From: an uncultured Elusimicrobiales bacterium
GTDB lineage: Bacteria; Elusimicrobiota; Elusimicrobia; Elusimicrobiales; Elusimicrobiaceae
Reading direction: 5' to 3'
NCBI GenBank assembly: GCA_944322775.1
Contig: CALUQA010000099.1
Location: 1 to 7,127 of the forward strand
Length of the DNA stretch: 7,127 nt
Shown here: positions 6,193 through 7,127 of the stretch, one piece after another
Position numbering within the stretch: the first letter of the stretch is position 1
Layout of the letters: every line of letters starts with the position of its first letter
Position numbers and translations under genes: made by a program
The notes under the pieces: generated by a model
The model's database searches: none
Told to the model about the DNA's origin: nothing
The model's input: only the letters and a program-made list of their open reading frames with translations

Positions 6193-6957
6193 TTATTCCC
6201 GCATAAGTTTCATGTGTATCGGCCCATGGCTGGAGCCGTCCACAAACTGCCGCACGTACGGATTTTTCGTCTTTCTAAACTCTTCCGGCGTGCCGTACAT
6301 CAAAATTTCACCTTCATACAAAAAAGCAATGTAGTCCGATATTTTAAAAGCCGAATGCATATCGTGCGTAATCACCACGGAGGTAACGCCGATTTTCTTT
6401 TTCATTTCCAAAATCAAATCGCTGATAATGTCGGACATAATGGGGTCTAAGCCGGTGGTGGGTTCGTCGTACAAAATGCACTTGGGGCTAATGGCCAGCA
6501 CGCGCGCCAAACTGACGCGCTTGCGCATGCCGCCGGAAAGCTCCGACGGGTTCAATTTGGCAACTTCCGGCTTTAAGCCCACCATAGCCAGTTTTTCTTT
6601 CACCACCGCGGCATATTGGCTTTGGGGCACGTCGGTCAAATACGAAAGGCCAAACGCCACGTTTTCCCCCACGGTCATGGAGTCAAACAAAGCCCCCTCT
6701 TGGAACAAATACCCAAAATGGCGCCGCACCGCCGCCAGGCGGAACGGATCTTTAATGCGGGTAATGTCTTTGCCTTTGACGATAATTTCCCCGCCGTCGG
6801 GGTCCAGCAGGCGCATCATACACTTAATCAGCGTGCTCTTGCCCGAGCCCGAGCCGCCCAAAATAGAGGTCACTTTGCCGTCCTCTATATTCAGGTTGAC
6901 GTCCTTAAGCACATGATGAGAGCCAAAGCTCTTTTTGAGATGTTTATTTTCTATCAT
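6193..6957 (-). CDS. mlaF: Mla-type lipid transport ATP-binding protein MlaF
   Basis: This is the cytoplasmic ATPase of an MlaFEDB-type MCE transporter, powering lipid movement by the MlaE permease. All ABC motifs are intact in the 254 residues: Walker A GGSGSGKST (34-42), Q-loop Gln86 in YLFQEGALFDSMTV, signature LSGGMRKRVSLAR (140-152), Walker B ILYDEPTTGLD (161-171) and the switch His198 in THDM. The phrase EGALFDSMTVGENVAF and the C-terminal FVDGSSHGPI are typical of the MlaF subfamily rather than amino-acid importers. The ATG at 6957 directly follows the mlaE TAA with no bases between. No good Shine-Dalgarno is visible, so translation is probably coupled to mlaE. The E-F-D gene order fits the family; no MlaB (STAS) or MlaC gene follows in the window. 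Confidence 0.95.
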   Translation of the reverse strand: MIENKHLKKSFGSHHVLKDVNLNIEDGKVTSILGGSGSGKSTLIKCMMRLLDPDGGEIIVKGKDITRIKDPFRLAAVRRHFGYLFQEGALFDSMTVGENVAFGLSYLTDVPQSQYAAVVKEKLAMVGLKPEVAKLNPSELSGGMRKRVSLARVLAISPKCILYDEPTTGLDPIMSDIISDLILEMKKKIGVTSVVITHDMHSAFKISDYIAFLYEGEILMYGTPEEFRKTKNPYVRQFVDGSSHGPIHMKLMRE

Positions 6958-7127
6958 TTAAATCCCAAACGCCGTCAAAATGGCGGTCAAGAAATAGTCC
7001 AGCACCAAAATCATCACAATGCACGTCACCACGGCACCGGTGGTGGCTTTGCCCACCCCTTCGGCCCCGCCGCGCGTGCTGATGCCTTTATAGCAGCACA
7101 CGGTGGCCACCAAAAAAGCAAAGATAA
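6958..7127 (-). CDS. mlaE: MlaE-family ABC permease, C-terminal fragment
   Basis: Fifty-five C-terminal residues plus the stop codon of the inner-membrane permease of the Mla/MCE transporter run off the right edge of the window. Translating the minus strand gives the hallmark GGAEGVGKATTGAVV, found near the end of MlaE proteins, preceded by CCYKG and followed by a last hydrophobic helix ending in LTAFGI. The permease dimer sits under the MlaD hexamer. Its TAA (6958-6960) abuts the ATG of mlaF, so the two genes are certainly in one unit. The N-terminal four fifths or so of the protein are outside the window. Confidence 0.93.
   Translation of the reverse strand, partial: IFAFLVATVCCYKGISTRGGAEGVGKATTGAVVTCIVMILVLDYFLTAILTAFGI

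Noticed and set aside
6428..6916. 162-codon open frame on the plus strand
   Set aside because: It is antisense to mlaF over its Walker A, signature and Walker B region, where the minus-strand gene is certain.
6193..6957. Amino-acid or other importer ATPase instead of MlaF
   Set aside because: The flanking MlaE hallmark and MCE gene and the C-terminal FVDGSSHGPI favour MlaF.
1..7127. CRISPR array, tRNA, rRNA or insertion sequence
   Set aside because: No regularly spaced repeats, cloverleaf-like segments, rRNA-like stretches or transposase motifs were seen; almost the whole window is coding.

Overview
The window looks like a chromosomal segment from a Gram-negative (diderm) bacterium. The evidence is an Mla/MCE-type lipid-transport ABC module, a prepilin-peptidase-type IV pilin, an undecaprenyl-phosphate-type glycosyltransferase pair and a MATE transporter end. 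The pilin N-terminus and its Cys-rich, Gly/Ser-looped C-terminus resemble my recollection of the many pilin-like proteins of Elusimicrobiota (Elusimicrobium and gut relatives). That placement is a moderate-confidence guess from memory, not a demonstrated assignment.

Layout. At the left, on the plus strand, is the 3' end of a MATE efflux gene (1-408). It converges, across a 46-bp gap holding a probable bidirectional terminator, on a minus-strand block that fills the rest of the window. Read in transcription order from the right edge, the minus strand carries the mlaE C-terminus (partial, 6958-7127), mlaF ATPase (6193-6957), an MCE/MlaD-like protein with an unusual beta-rich C-terminal half (4845-6113) and radA (3473-4837). 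After a 71-bp gap with a near-consensus promoter come a type IV pilin (2931-3401), a GT39/PMT-like multipass glycosyltransferase (1380-2927) and a GtrB/DPM1-like polyprenyl-phosphate glycosyltransferase (455-1378).

How the genes work together. mlaE-mlaF-mlaD form the inner-membrane core of an MCE phospholipid/hydrophobic-substrate transporter. radA follows 7 bp behind with its Shine-Dalgarno overlapping the mlaD stop, so it is probably co-transcribed. The pilin and two glycosyltransferases are packed 3 bp and 1 bp apart behind their own promoter. The simplest reading is a dedicated pilin-glycosylation cassette: GtrB loads a sugar on polyprenyl phosphate, the GT-C enzyme transfers it on the outer face, and the adjacent pilin is the likely acceptor. 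Gene order resembles pilA-tfpW in some Pseudomonas strains, but the acceptor is an inference.

Base composition changes along the window. Sampled 60-base rows in the pilin and GT39 genes have about one third G+C (19/60 and 20/60) and one in gtrB has 25/60. Sampled rows in radA, mlaD and the MATE gene have 33/60, 35/60 and 30/60. The low-GC stretch coincides with the pilin-glycosyltransferase cassette, suggesting a variable or transferred module between core genes. No tRNA, rRNA, CRISPR array or insertion sequence was seen, and there is no gene-free stretch above 300 bases.
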